Positions 47,752-56,148 are shown, counted from the first letter of the stretch. The stretch: DNA of 64,000 nucleotides from Streptomyces sp. S.PNR 29 (GCF_030386795.1 NZ_JANUQM010000010.1:186001-250000); one strand, 5' to 3'. Translations and numbers: made by a program. Notes: generated from the letters alone by a model not told the origin.

Positions 47752-48768
47752 TCAGCCGCCCGCGGGTACGCGCCAGGAGCTGAGCCGGCGCTCGACGGTC
47801 ACCAGGAACTGGTTGAAGACCACGCCTATGGCGGAGATCGTGATGATGCCCGCGTACATCTGCGGGATCGCGAAGTTGTACTGCGAGGCATTGATCAGAT
47901 AGCCGAGGCCCGCCTTGGCACCGATCATCTCGGCGGCGACCAGCACCAGGATCGACACCGCTCCGGCCAGCCGGATGCCGGTGAACATCACCGGCACCGA
48001 GGCCGGCAGGATGACCTTCTGGAACAGCCGGGGCGCGGACAGGTCCATCGACTTCGCCAGCTTCAGCAGGGTCGGATCGACGTGGCGGACAGCGCTGATG
48101 GTGTTGAGCAGGATCGGCCAGGCGCAGGCGTACACCACGATGGAGATCTTCGAGGTCTCGCCGATTCCCAGCAACAGGACGAACACCGGCAGCAGGGCCA
48201 GCGCCGCGGTGTTGCGGAACACCTCAAGCAGCGGTCCGAGGAGGTCGGCGACCGGCCGGTACCAGCCGATCAGCAGCCCGAGCGGTACGGCGACGGCCAC
48301 GGCGATACCGAATCCGCCGAACGAACGCGCCAGGCTGGCACGCGCGTTGTCGGCGAGCTGACCGTCTGCGGCGAGCCCCCACCAGGCGTCGGCGACCTCG
48401 CTGAACGGCGGCAGGAAGGTCCGGTCCACCAGACCGGCTCGTGGCGCGATCTCCCACAGCAGGAGCAGGGCCACGATGGCCGCGGACTTGGTCGCCCCCT
48501 TCAGCAGCAGGTGCGGCAGTCGGCGGACCGTCCGCAGCGCTGTCCGGCGGACACGGGTCGTGAGGAAGGGGGCCCGGCGCGCGTCCGGGGGTGATGAGGC
48601 GCCGGGCGTGGGTGCGGTGGATGTGCCGGCCTCAGGGGACGTGGCGGACTCGGCGGGCTCGGTGAGGGAAGCTGCCCGGACTTTTTCCGTCGTGCTCGCC
48701 GCGTCGGTCGTGGTGGCCGCGTGGGTCGCGTCGGCCTTCTCCGTGGTCGTGCCGGTCGTGGAACTCAT
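47752..48768 (-). CDS. ssuC: Sulfonate-type ABC importer permease with long N-terminal tail
   Basis: 338 residues, of which about the first 70 form a Thr/Ala/Ser/Pro-rich cytoplasmic tail that ordinary SsuC proteins lack. The membrane part (IVALLLLWEIAPRAG) has six helices, with the EAA loop in LKLAKSMDLSAPRLFQKVIL. It belongs to the SsuC/TauC/NrtB family. The ATG overlaps the ATPase stop (ATGA). The role of the tail is unknown; it looks like low-complexity disorder. The substrate is an aliphatic sulfonate or related sulfur source, inferred from the operon. Confidence 0.9.
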   Translation of the reverse strand: MSSTTGTTTEKADATHAATTTDAASTTEKVRAASLTEPAESATSPEAGTSTAPTPGASSPPDARRAPFLTTRVRRTALRTVRRLPHLLLKGATKSAAIVALLLLWEIAPRAGLVDRTFLPPFSEVADAWWGLAADGQLADNARASLARSFGGFGIAVAVAVPLGLLIGWYRPVADLLGPLLEVFRNTAALALLPVFVLLLGIGETSKISIVVYACAWPILLNTISAVRHVDPTLLKLAKSMDLSAPRLFQKVILPASVPVMFTGIRLAGAVSILVLVAAEMIGAKAGLGYLINASQYNFAIPQMYAGIITISAIGVVFNQFLVTVERRLSSWRVPAGG

Positions 48769-49613
48769 ACGGAGGCCTCCTCCTTCTCCAACTGCTGGGC
48801 CCTGGCCACCTCGTCGTGCAGCAGCGACCAGATCTCGTGGCGGTGCCGTGCGAACTCGGCACTGGAGCGAGGGTCGTCCGTCGCCGCACGGGAGCCGAGG
48901 GCGACCGGCACGATCTGCTTGATCCGGCCGGGCCTCGACGTCATGACGGCGACGCGCTGTCCCAGGTAGACGGCCTCGTCGATGCCGTGGGTGATGAAGA
49001 CGACGGTCTTGCCGGTGCGCTGCCAGATGCGCAGGAGTTCGTCCTGGAGCGACTCCCGGGTCTGGGCGTCCAGCGCGGCGAACGGCTCGTCCATCAACAG
49101 CACATCGGGGTCATAGGCGAGGCTGCGGGCGATCGCCACCCGCTGCCGCATTCCGCCCGACAGCTCGTGCGGATGGCGGTCCTCGAACCCCGTCAGGCCG
49201 ACCAGGTCCAGGAACTCCCGGGCGCGTGCGGCACGTCGGCGCCGTGGGACGCCGGTGGCTTCCAGTCCGAACTCGACGTTGCCCTGTGCCGTGCGCCACG
49301 GCAGCAGCGCGTACTGCTGGAAGACGATGCCCCGGTCCAGGCCCGGCCCGGTGACGGGTTCGCCGTCCAGCAGGATCCGTCCGCCAGTGGGCTGGGTGAG
49401 GCCGCCGAGCAGTTCCAGCAGTGTCGACTTTCCGCAGCCGCTGGGACCGACCAGGACGACGAACTCGCCGTCCGCTATCTCCAGGTCGATACCGTCGAGG
49501 GCGGTGAAACGGGTGGTCTGCCCGTCCCCCGTACGGTCCTTGACGGTGAAGTCCTTCCGTACGTCCTCGAACACGATCTTGGGCGTCGTGCATTGCGTGG
49601 TGTCTTCCGGCAT
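48765..49613 (-). CDS. ssuB: Sulfonate-type ABC importer ATPase
   Basis: 282 residues from the ATG at 49613. Walker A is VGPSGCGKSTLLELLGG, the signature motif is HELSGGMRQRVAIARSL, Walker B is VLLMDEPFAALD, followed by the H-loop FITHGIDEAV. This is the SsuB/TauB/NrtD type. It begins four bases after the stop of the binding-protein gene and overlaps the permease start. The frame is open 18 codons upstream, but these overlap the previous gene. Confidence 0.93.
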   Translation of the reverse strand: MPEDTTQCTTPKIVFEDVRKDFTVKDRTGDGQTTRFTALDGIDLEIADGEFVVLVGPSGCGKSTLLELLGGLTQPTGGRILLDGEPVTGPGLDRGIVFQQYALLPWRTAQGNVEFGLEATGVPRRRRAARAREFLDLVGLTGFEDRHPHELSGGMRQRVAIARSLAYDPDVLLMDEPFAALDAQTRESLQDELLRIWQRTGKTVVFITHGIDEAVYLGQRVAVMTSRPGRIKQIVPVALGSRAATDDPRSSAEFARHRHEIWSLLHDEVARAQQLEKEEASV

Positions 49614-49617
49614 GGGA

Positions 49618-50661
49618 TCAGCTCCCGCTCTTCGCGGCGGAGGACTTCTTGTAGGCGTTGAACTCATTGGTGTAGAGGTCCGACAGCGTGACCTGGCCCT
49701 TCTTGATGTCGCCCCGCTCGGCCAGCCAGTCGATCCACAACTGGAGTTCCTTGCCGGTGATCCGGCCCGCTGTTTCCGCGACGCCGTAGGACCGCCAGAA
49801 CTTCAGCGGTGCGGTGTCCTCGTTGCGGCCGCGCTTCTCCACGATCTCCGTCATCCGGTCGACGACCTCGTCGTGCGGAGTGGAACGGGACCACTCGATG
49901 GCCCGCCCCACGGCGGTGACGAAGGTCCGGGCCGTGTCGGGGTTCTGCTTCAGGAAGTGGTCTGTCATCACGTACGTGCCGGCGCTGAACGCGCCCAGCA
50001 GCTGGTAGTCCGTGAACAGTGGGCGGATACCGCCGGTCTCCAGGGCCTTGTCGCGCAGGATGCCGCCGAGTACGGCCACGTCGATCTGCTTCTGGCGCAA
50101 GGACTGCTCGGTGTTGACCGGGGGCACCACGAGCGGCTCGACCTTGTCGATGTCGGCCTGGGACAGACCGCCTCGCTGAAGGTAGATGTCGAGCATGGCC
50201 TCGGAGTGGGCTCCGAGGGTGTTCATCCCGACCTTCTTGCCGATCAGGTCCCGGGCCGAGCGGATCGGGCTGTCCTTGAGGACGTAGAAGCCGTTGTAGG
50301 CGTACTTGTCGGCGCCGTAGTAACTGATGACGGCCTTGATGGGAGCGTTGTTGGCGGCCAGCTTGACGACCGCGCCGTTGAACGCGCCGCCGAAGTCGAC
50401 CTGACCCGTGGCCGCGGACTGGATGTCCTGCGGTCCGCTGATCGTGTTGCCGACCCACTGCAGCTTCACGTCCTCCAGATAGCCGAGATCCTCGGCCAGT
50501 TCGGGCAATGTGACCTGTCCGGCCCAGCCCTGGTATCTCAGCGTCTTGGTCTGGTTTTTGGCGGCCGGTGTCCCGGACGCGGTCGTGCCGCAGCTCACCG
50601 ACACCGCCGAAAGACCGAGAAGGGTGAGGAAGTGACGTCGGGTCGATGCCGTCGTGGCCAT
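49618..50661 (-). CDS. ssuA: Sulfonate-type ABC importer binding lipoprotein
   Basis: 347 residues from the ATG at 50661. A twin-arginine signal (STRRHFLTLLGLSAVSVSCG) carries a less usual lipobox, SVSC, with Cys near residue 24. The NMT1/SsuA fold follows: TLRYQGWAGQVTLPELAEDL, then VDFGGAFNGAVVKLAANNAP. It captures an organosulfur compound outside the membrane and hands it to SsuBC. It is preceded by a 161-base untranslated region and a short leader-peptide frame with an HVDL core, which indicates transcription attenuation by sulfur supply. Confidence 0.9.
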   Translation of the reverse strand: MATTASTRRHFLTLLGLSAVSVSCGTTASGTPAAKNQTKTLRYQGWAGQVTLPELAEDLGYLEDVKLQWVGNTISGPQDIQSAATGQVDFGGAFNGAVVKLAANNAPIKAVISYYGADKYAYNGFYVLKDSPIRSARDLIGKKVGMNTLGAHSEAMLDIYLQRGGLSQADIDKVEPLVVPPVNTEQSLRQKQIDVAVLGGILRDKALETGGIRPLFTDYQLLGAFSAGTYVMTDHFLKQNPDTARTFVTAVGRAIEWSRSTPHDEVVDRMTEIVEKRGRNEDTAPLKFWRSYGVAETAGRITGKELQLWIDWLAERGDIKKGQVTLSDLYTNEFNAYKKSSAAKSGS

Positions 50662-50760
50662 GGCAGGTTCCTGTTCGGGAAACGGGGAAAGGAAGGGCAG
50701 ACGTCGAACGGCGGAGAAAAGATCTCGGCAGAATTGGCTATGACGAGGGCCGACGTCTGG

Positions 50761-50780
50761 TGAAAAAAGCAGCGGCTTGC
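50761..50780 (-). terminator. Candidate attenuator after leader peptide 1
   Basis: On the minus strand the RNA reads AAGC-CGCT-GCTT followed by T6, 43 bases after the leader stop and about 100 before the binding-protein start. The stem is only 4-5 bp, but a run of six T is rare in this GC-rich sequence. It may act as an intrinsic terminator controlled by leader translation. Confidence 0.35.
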
Positions 50781-50822
50781 GAGAGGCCGACTGTGAAATG
50801 GAGCGAAGGGGAGCTGTGCCTG

Positions 50823-50972
50823 TCAGTGAGTGCGGCGGCCGACGGCACAGATGGCGCTGGCCTGACGTCGCAGATCGACGTGCAGGCGCGCGGCGAGGGT
50901 CTCGGACTTGCTCACAGCCACGAGCGTTGCAGCGAAATCCAGCCAGGTCAATGTCGCTTGCGTACGCGTCAT
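50823..50972 (-). CDS. Leader peptide 1 upstream of sulfonate operon
   Basis: 49 residues from the ATG at 50972; internal GTG codons could give a shorter form. The C-terminal part is HVDLRRQASAICAVGRRTH. The core H-V-D-L-x4-S-A-I-C is shared with two other short frames in this window, each in front of sulfur genes, and resembles actinobacterial peptides annotated as putative leader peptides. It stops 161 bases before the binding-protein gene. I infer a cis-acting role: ribosome progress through the Cys codon would set the downstream RNA fold. No ribosome site is strong. Confidence 0.65.
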   Translation of the reverse strand: MTRTQATLTWLDFAATLVAVSKSETLAARLHVDLRRQASAICAVGRRTH

Positions 50973-51069
50973 ATGTTCTCAACGGCCCGACATGCGAATG
51001 AAGCGCGGCGTTCACAATTGTCTGGATGGGCGGTGAGGTGGTGGCTGCCGTTTTATGCCGCCACTGCCG

Positions 51070-51397
51070 TCAGCGCAGTGACTGCACGGCGTAGAGGGCA
51101 CCGAGGGCGGTGGCCAGGGGGCCGAGCAGGAGACGTAGTGCCGTTTCGGGCAGCCGAGGTTGCAGGTGTGCCCCGAGGCAGCCGCCGATCAGTCCGCCGA
51201 GGCCGCAGGCCAGACCGAGGTATACCAGTCAGGGGCGATGTCACCGGAGGGACAGCAGCGCGAAGGCCGTGGCCCCGGTCACGGAGGCGGTGAACGTGGA
51301 GGCGAGGGCGGCCGGTGCCACGCGGGCGACGGGCATGCCCCGGCCGCCCAGTATGGGGCCGAGGGCGGAATCGTTCTCCCCGACCGTCTCCGCCTCC
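51070..51397 (-). pseudogene. TauE/SafE sulfite exporter remnant
   Basis: Three frames contribute successive pieces of the C-terminal half of a TauE/SafE membrane protein: LGGRGMPVARVAPAALASTF and ATAFALLSLR, then GDIAPDW, then VYLGLACGLGGLIGGCLGAH and RLPETALRLLLGPL ending YAVQSLR at the stop at 51070. At least two frameshifts are needed and the N-terminal half is absent. Such exporters remove sulfite released by sulfonate breakdown, so the remnant fits the surrounding pathway. It abuts the SfnB-like gene. Confidence 0.7.
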
Positions 51398-51400
51398 CGG

Positions 51401-52630
51401 TCAGGCGGGAAGGACGAACGGAGGGTGGGCGCCGTTGAGGAAGTACTCCCCGATATCGCGGAGCCGGTGGGCGACGGGCTCGTACAGGGTGTGGGTTCGG
51501 GCATTGCGCCAGAACCGGTCGAAGCCCAGCCGTGCGGAGGCGGAGCGGGCGCCGATGATGTCGAGGGCGCGGGTGGTGGACTCCTGCGCTGCCCGGGCCG
51601 CGGCGGTTTCGGCCATGGCCACGAGGGCGGAGATGTCCGCAGACTCGTCGTAGGTGAGGGCTTCGCCGCGCTCAAGACCGCACTGCACGGCTTCCAGTGC
51701 CTGATCGGTGAGTGCCGACGCGGAGCGGGTGAGGACGGTGAGTTCTCCGTAGGCGGTCTGCACCTGCGGGTCGTGCGGGGTGCCGGTCGGCCAGGCGGTG
51801 TGCGAGGGTACGTGGCCCGTCCTGCTGTACTCACGGGCTTCGGTGAGCGCTCCCTCGGCCATGCCGAGAAGGAGTTGGGCGGAGAAGAGACGCCCGACCG
51901 GAGATACCAGGGCGGCCCGGGGCGACAGCAGGTCCTCGTCCGCGGACAGAGAGCCGAGCACCTCGTCCGCACCCACCGGGACGTTGTCGAACTCCACGCT
52001 GCCGCCGGCCGCGAGCCGCTGGCCGAAGGTGTCGGTATCGCCGTCGATCACCACACCGCGACGGGAGGGATCCACCACGACGGCGAGCGGTTCACCCGTG
52101 TTCTCCCGCACGGCGCGCACAGCGAGACGATCGGCGACCAGGACCCCGGTGGTGTAGCTCTGCCGGCCGACGAGCACCCGTCCCTTGGAGGTCCTGGCCA
52201 GCATCAGAGGCGGCTCCTGACGCGCGAAACCGCCGCCCCAGCACCACTGTTCGGCTGCGGCCCGCTCCTCTGTCTGCTCGGCGAGAGCGGACCCGGCGAA
52301 GAACCGGGCGCTCCACGACAGGAAGTAGTGACAGCCGAGCAGTTGACCGATCGCGCCGTCGGCCGCGGCGATCTCCCGGACGACGGCGTAGGCCGTGGGC
52401 CAGTCCGCGCCGCCTCCCCGGGACTCGTCCGACGTCAGGAGCGTCAGCAGTCCCGCCTCGCGCAGCCGGGACACCTCGTCGATCGGGGCCTTGCCCGCCT
52501 GCTCCCGGGCCGCCGCGTCCGTGGCCAGGTCGTCCGCGGCCTCGCGGGCCACGCGCAGCCAGTGCGCATGGCCAGGCCCGGTTCGGTCGGACGGCGAGGC
52601 GGGGCGGGACGGCGCGGAGGCAAGGCCCAT
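51401..52630 (-). CDS. SfnB/DszC-type acyl-CoA-dehydrogenase-like flavin monooxygenase
   Basis: 409 residues from the ATG at 52630, with GAGGAG nine bases upstream. The acyl-CoA dehydrogenase fold is seen in DEVSRLREAGLLTLL, then WGGGFARQEPPLML, GSVEFDNVPVGADEVLG, and FWRNARTHTLYEPVAHRLR at the C-terminus (the RDARTH-like end of the SfnB group). These proteins use FMNH2 to oxidise organosulfur compounds (DszC) or occur in sulfone use (SfnB). It lies 13 bases downstream of the wHTH regulator and is co-transcribed with it. Substrate unknown. Confidence 0.9.
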   Translation of the reverse strand: MGLASAPSRPASPSDRTGPGHAHWLRVAREAADDLATDAAAREQAGKAPIDEVSRLREAGLLTLLTSDESRGGGADWPTAYAVVREIAAADGAIGQLLGCHYFLSWSARFFAGSALAEQTEERAAAEQWCWGGGFARQEPPLMLARTSKGRVLVGRQSYTTGVLVADRLAVRAVRENTGEPLAVVVDPSRRGVVIDGDTDTFGQRLAAGGSVEFDNVPVGADEVLGSLSADEDLLSPRAALVSPVGRLFSAQLLLGMAEGALTEAREYSRTGHVPSHTAWPTGTPHDPQVQTAYGELTVLTRSASALTDQALEAVQCGLERGEALTYDESADISALVAMAETAAARAAQESTTRALDIIGARSASARLGFDRFWRNARTHTLYEPVAHRLRDIGEYFLNGAHPPFVLPA

Positions 52631-52643
52631 GGAAGTGGTCTCC

Positions 52644-53213
52644 TCAAGATCGGCCGCAGGGCGCGGCGTTGGAGCTCTCCTGCTGGTCGGGCACGTACTT
52701 GTAGCCCACGCGCCGAACGGTGACGATGCGATGCCGGTGAGCTTCGCCCAGCTTGCGACGCAGGCGGGCGATGTGGACATCCACGGTGCGGCCGTCGCCG
52801 ATGTGGTCGTAGCCCCAGACGGCGGCCACCAGCCGATCACGTGTCTGCACGTGGTGGGGATGCTGAACGAGATGCGCCAGCAGCTCGAACTCCAGGTAGG
52901 TGAGGTCCAGTTCGCGTCCGTCCACCTCAGCGACATGTCGCTGCGGATCGATGCGGACGACATCGTCCGCCGTCCGCCGGACAGGGGCCGACTCCGCGGT
53001 GACGACCGGTCGGATCTCGGGCCGTGGCCTGTCCTTGGCGAAGAGCTCGGTGGGATCGGTGCCCTCGGGGACGAGCACGAGGTAGCCGACGAGCGGCGCG
53101 GAAGTGTGTCCCTGGGTGTCTCTCTGCGCGGTATCGCCCACCAGACGGAGGCGGGGTGTGTCGGAGCGGCGCGGATCGTGTGGGGTGGCCTGGGCCGGAG
53201 TTGCCGTGGTCAT
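52644..53213 (-). CDS. Winged-helix regulator (OmpR-type DNA-binding domain)
   Basis: 189 residues. The first 80 are low-complexity and carry no receiver domain (no conserved phospho-acceptor Asp seen). From about 85 a full OmpR/PhoB winged helix is present: VDGRELDLTYLEFELLAHL, TVDVHIARLRRKLGE and VTVRRVGYKYVP. It is thus an orphan regulator. In Streptomyces such proteins sit with sulfur genes. It is preceded by leader peptide 2 and hairpins, and shares its transcript with the SfnB-like gene, so its own level probably responds to sulfur supply. Confidence 0.9.
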   Translation of the reverse strand: MTTATPAQATPHDPRRSDTPRLRLVGDTAQRDTQGHTSAPLVGYLVLVPEGTDPTELFAKDRPRPEIRPVVTAESAPVRRTADDVVRIDPQRHVAEVDGRELDLTYLEFELLAHLVQHPHHVQTRDRLVAAVWGYDHIGDGRTVDVHIARLRRKLGEAHRHRIVTVRRVGYKYVPDQQESSNAAPCGRS

Positions 53214-53243
53214 GGCGGTTGTCCCTCAGAAGTGTGTCGGGCC

Positions 53244-53272
53244 ATCAGGCGCAGCGGGAGAATTCGCCTGAT
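53244..53272 (-). other. Hairpin between leader 2 and regulator start
   Basis: A perfect 8-bp inverted repeat, ATCAGGCG (53244-53251) and CGCCTGAT (53265-53272), with a 13-base loop, lies between leader peptide 2 and the regulator ATG. No T-run follows. A 12-base direct repeat GAAGGTGGGAGC is found at 53280-53291 and 53306-53317. These could switch RNA folds as leader translation changes. Confidence 0.45.
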
Positions 53273-53325
53273 CGCCTGTGAAGGTGGGAGCGGAGTGGCA
53301 CGGGCGAAGGTGGGAGCCGCGTGCC

Positions 53326-53409
53326 CTACGCGCGGCAGCAGGCGGCACTGACGACGTGACCAAAGTCGACATGCCGACGACGAACGAGTCGTTGCTGCTT
53401 ACGGGACAT
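53326..53409 (-). CDS. Leader peptide 2 upstream of sulfur regulator
   Basis: 27 residues from the ATG at 53409, with AGGA eight bases upstream. The peptide ends RRHVDFGHVVSAACCRA then TAG. The core H-V-D-F-x4-S-A-A-C-C matches leader 3 almost exactly and leader 1 in outline. Two consecutive Cys codons near the end suit sensing of charged cysteine tRNA. It stops 112 bases before the winged-helix regulator gene and is followed by a hairpin. Too short to be an enzyme; cis-regulatory function is inferred. Confidence 0.75.
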   Translation of the reverse strand: MSRKQQRLVRRRHVDFGHVVSAACCRA

Positions 53410-53448
53410 GTTCATCATCCTGCGCACCCCCGGCGGACGCAGTCAAGG

Positions 53449-53482
53449 CTTCCCTAGTAATTCCATAGGAAAAGTAGGGAAG
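53449..53482. promoter_or_regulatory. Nested AT-rich palindrome upstream of leader 2
   Basis: Outer arms CTTCCCTA (53449-53456) and TAGGGAAG (53475-53482) are perfect; inside, TTCC (53461-53464) faces GGAA (53468-53471). The element lies 40-73 bases upstream of leader 2 and three bases after the stop of the FAD gene. The TTCC-ATA-GGAA centre recalls binding sites of CymR/Rrf2-type regulators. It may be the operator of the sulfur unit. Confidence 0.5.
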
Positions 53483-53485
53483 GTC

Positions 53486-55462
53486 TCACACTCTGAGAGG
53501 CCGGCCGTTCACCGGAGACGTAGCCGTCTCAGCCTCGGTGGCGCTCAGGGCACGCAGGAGCGCGCGGGCGACCGCGTCGTTCTGGCGGAAGGCGGGTGCG
53601 TTGGTGCGGGGGCGGGCGAAGGCGGCGACGGCCCGGCTGTTGGTGGGGGCGCCGAGGGCGATGCGGCGGGGGTGGGGGCTGTCGAGGGACGGGTCGATCA
53701 GGTGGCCGTCCGTGGGGGAGACCGCGAGCAGGCCGGAGCGGTGGGTGTGGGTGGGGTCGGCGATGACCTCCTCGGCGAGTGCGCCTTCCCGATACAGGCC
53801 CCGCAGGAGTGGGTCCTCGGTGCGGTCCAGAGAGGGGCCCGGCAGGTACGCCTCGATGAGGGCGGTGGCGTGGGTGGTGTGGCCGGGGACGGTGGGGCTG
53901 GTCGCGGTGAAGGTGCCGGTGCTCTCGTCGGTGTCGATCCGGATGCCGGCGCCCAGGAAGCGGACGATCCCGGACCGGGACAGCGCGAGGAGTTGGCGCA
54001 GGCGGAAGCCTGGCGGGCCGGAGGCGAGGAAGCCGAAGAAGCCGTGCCACCAGCCGTCGAGTTGCTCGGCGACGGAATGCGCGGTCAGTCGCCCCGCCGC
54101 GACCAGGCGGGGCAGTTGCCCGTAGACCGAGAGCAGGGCGAGGAATGCCCCGAGGTCGGCGCTGAACTCCGGGTCCTCGCGGCGGGCGACGTCGCGGGTG
54201 ATGTGGTCGCGCAGGTGGTCCTGGAAGGCCTCCGGCGTGGGGAACGTGAGGCCGTCCAGCGGATGGTCCAGGGCTTCGAAGTCGAGGCGGTCCGCCGGGT
54301 CGGGTATGGCTGTGGCCACGAGGGTCGCCATGTCCTCGTCGTACCAGCCCAGGCGGTCGTAGGCGGCGACGAAATCCGGCCAGGGGAGGGCCGTGCGCTC
54401 GGGGTGGGCGTGGAAGAGCTCGTGGTAGTGGCCGAAGCCGATCTCCTTGGCCATCAGCGGCCACACATCGCGCCGCAGGTCCAGCGGGCGGTCCTCGGCG
54501 AGCAGCGCGTCGATCGCCTCGGGGCCGAAGCAGCGCGGCAGTGGGGGCCGCGGGCCCTGGAGTTGGTAGCGCGTCTTGGAGTGGTACGGCACCCCGCGCC
54601 GCGATCCGACGTGCAGGACGGGCTCGCGGCCGGACGGGAGGTAGGTGAGGGTGCCGTCGGCCTCGGTGCGGTATCTGCCGCCGCGGCCCTCGGTGAGCAG
54701 GGTCATCAGGTCGATGAAGGCGAGCCCGAAGCCGCGCAGGATGACGTGCTCGCCGGGTCGCAGTGCGGACAGGTCGGCGTCGGCGGAGAACTCGGGCGGG
54801 AGGTGGAAGCGGCCGTGCCGGCGGGCGAAGGCGGCGTGGTCGCGGTGCTCGGCGGCGGGCCTGGAGCCGAGGTGGCCCTGGGCCAGGATCACCAGGTCGG
54901 CGGTGAGCGGAGTGGCGCGGTCGGCCAGGTGCACCTGCTGCGGGCCGTCCGGGGGGCCGGTGACGGCGGTCGCGGTGGTGGGGTGCCACTCGACCGTGAC
55001 GGTGGGCGGTAGCTGGGCCAGCGCCCTGCGGAACACCCAGTCGAGGTAGGCGCTCTGGGTGCGGCGGGTGGGGAAGTCGGACCCGTCGAGCGTGCGCAGT
55101 TCGGCGAGCACGTCAGGGTCGGTGGGTTCGGCGTACGGGGCGTGGCGCGGGCTCCGGCCGGAGAACTGGGCGGCCCACTCGGCAAGGGAAGGGCCCGGCT
55201 GTACCGGGCCGTCGATCGTGGAGGACTCGTCGGTGAACATGGTGACGTCCTCGGCCATGGAGTTCATCCGCAGCAGCGCCGACTGCTCGTGGCGCCAGAC
55301 GCGTCCCGGGCCGGGCGGGTGCGGGTCCACCAGATGGATGCGCAACTCCCGTACGTCGTCCCACAGTTCGGGCGCGTTGGCGGCGATGCGCTCCAGCAGG
55401 CCCGTGGCGCGCGGCCCCGCGCCGACGACGACCAGGACGGCCGGCGAAGGGGTGCTGCTCAC
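53486..55462 (-). CDS. FAD/NAD(P)-binding protein of unknown reaction
   Basis: 658 residues. A Rossmann loop opens the protein (VLVVVGAGPRATGLLERIA), and LILVILAQ-type strands with a second segment (VILRGFGLAFIDLMTLLTEG) suggest two nucleotide-binding regions. The family (NAD_binding_9-like) often neighbours monooxygenase and import genes in Actinobacteria and may oxidise an amine or supply reduced flavin; the reaction is not known. It overlaps by four bases the permease gene upstream, which is internally deleted, so the operon has lost its transporter function. No binding protein or ATPase remains here. Confidence 0.85.
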   Translation of the reverse strand: MSSTPSPAVLVVVGAGPRATGLLERIAANAPELWDDVRELRIHLVDPHPPGPGRVWRHEQSALLRMNSMAEDVTMFTDESSTIDGPVQPGPSLAEWAAQFSGRSPRHAPYAEPTDPDVLAELRTLDGSDFPTRRTQSAYLDWVFRRALAQLPPTVTVEWHPTTATAVTGPPDGPQQVHLADRATPLTADLVILAQGHLGSRPAAEHRDHAAFARRHGRFHLPPEFSADADLSALRPGEHVILRGFGLAFIDLMTLLTEGRGGRYRTEADGTLTYLPSGREPVLHVGSRRGVPYHSKTRYQLQGPRPPLPRCFGPEAIDALLAEDRPLDLRRDVWPLMAKEIGFGHYHELFHAHPERTALPWPDFVAAYDRLGWYDEDMATLVATAIPDPADRLDFEALDHPLDGLTFPTPEAFQDHLRDHITRDVARREDPEFSADLGAFLALLSVYGQLPRLVAAGRLTAHSVAEQLDGWWHGFFGFLASGPPGFRLRQLLALSRSGIVRFLGAGIRIDTDESTGTFTATSPTVPGHTTHATALIEAYLPGPSLDRTEDPLLRGLYREGALAEEVIADPTHTHRSGLLAVSPTDGHLIDPSLDSPHPRRIALGAPTNSRAVAAFARPRTNAPAFRQNDAVARALLRALSATEAETATSPVNGRPLRV

Positions 55463-56148
55463 CGGTCACCGCCGATCGCCGGGCGGGCGTCGGCAGCCGT
55501 GGCCGCGTTCAGCCGGCGGCGCACGGCGGTGAGGTGGCCGCGCAGCCGTTGCAGCGGGGTCGGCGGCAGGGCACGGGAGTTGCCGCGGGCGTAGTACCGC
55601 TCGACGTGGAACTGGCCCGCGCTGAGCACGGTGGTGACCGCGATGTACCAGAGGGTGGCGACCATCAGCAGCGGGATGACCTGGTAGGTCTGGTTGTAGA
55701 TCAGCTGCACCGAGTACAGCAGGTCGTGCACGGCCAGCACGCTGACGATGCTGGTGCCCTTGAGGGTGCCGATCAGCAGGTCCACGCCGCTGCTGGTGCA
55801 GCCACTCAGCGTGCGCAGAACGGGGTTGGCCGACAGCCGCATCACCGCGAGCACGGTGCCGAGCAGGAATCCGAGCACCATCACCACAGCCGTCAGCCAC
55901 AGGGACAGCAGCAGTCCGTCGAGCACGGCGGCGGTGGTGAAGTACCGGCCCACCACGTCCCACTGGAAGGCGTCGTTGCGGACGACGGAGTTGAGCACCA
56001 TCGCGAACAGCAGCAGCGCGACCGCAGCGGTCAGCCACCGGCCGACGTGTCGGCGCGGCACGATCCGCGGCACGTCGGGGCCAGGCGCGCTCGCCCGTTT
56101 CGGGGGTTTCGTCGCAGGGGCCGGCGTGACTTCGGAAGGCGTGACCAT
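55459..56148 (-). pseudogene. Amino-acid-type ABC permease with internal deletion and local inversion
   Basis: The ATG at 56148 has GGAGAG upstream and the frame is open for 229 residues, but a normal HisM-type permease has about 310-320. After GTVLAVMRLSANPVLRTLS the text jumps to LLIGTLKGTSIVSVLAVHDL. The segment with the RSTPLLVQ motif and the EAA loop (about 90 residues) is missing. Exactly at the junction the opposite strand encodes ISRSTPLLVQPLS, so a piece of the expected coding sequence appears inverted. The reading frame survives by chance, but the product lacks the ATPase contact and is probably inactive. Confidence 0.7.
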
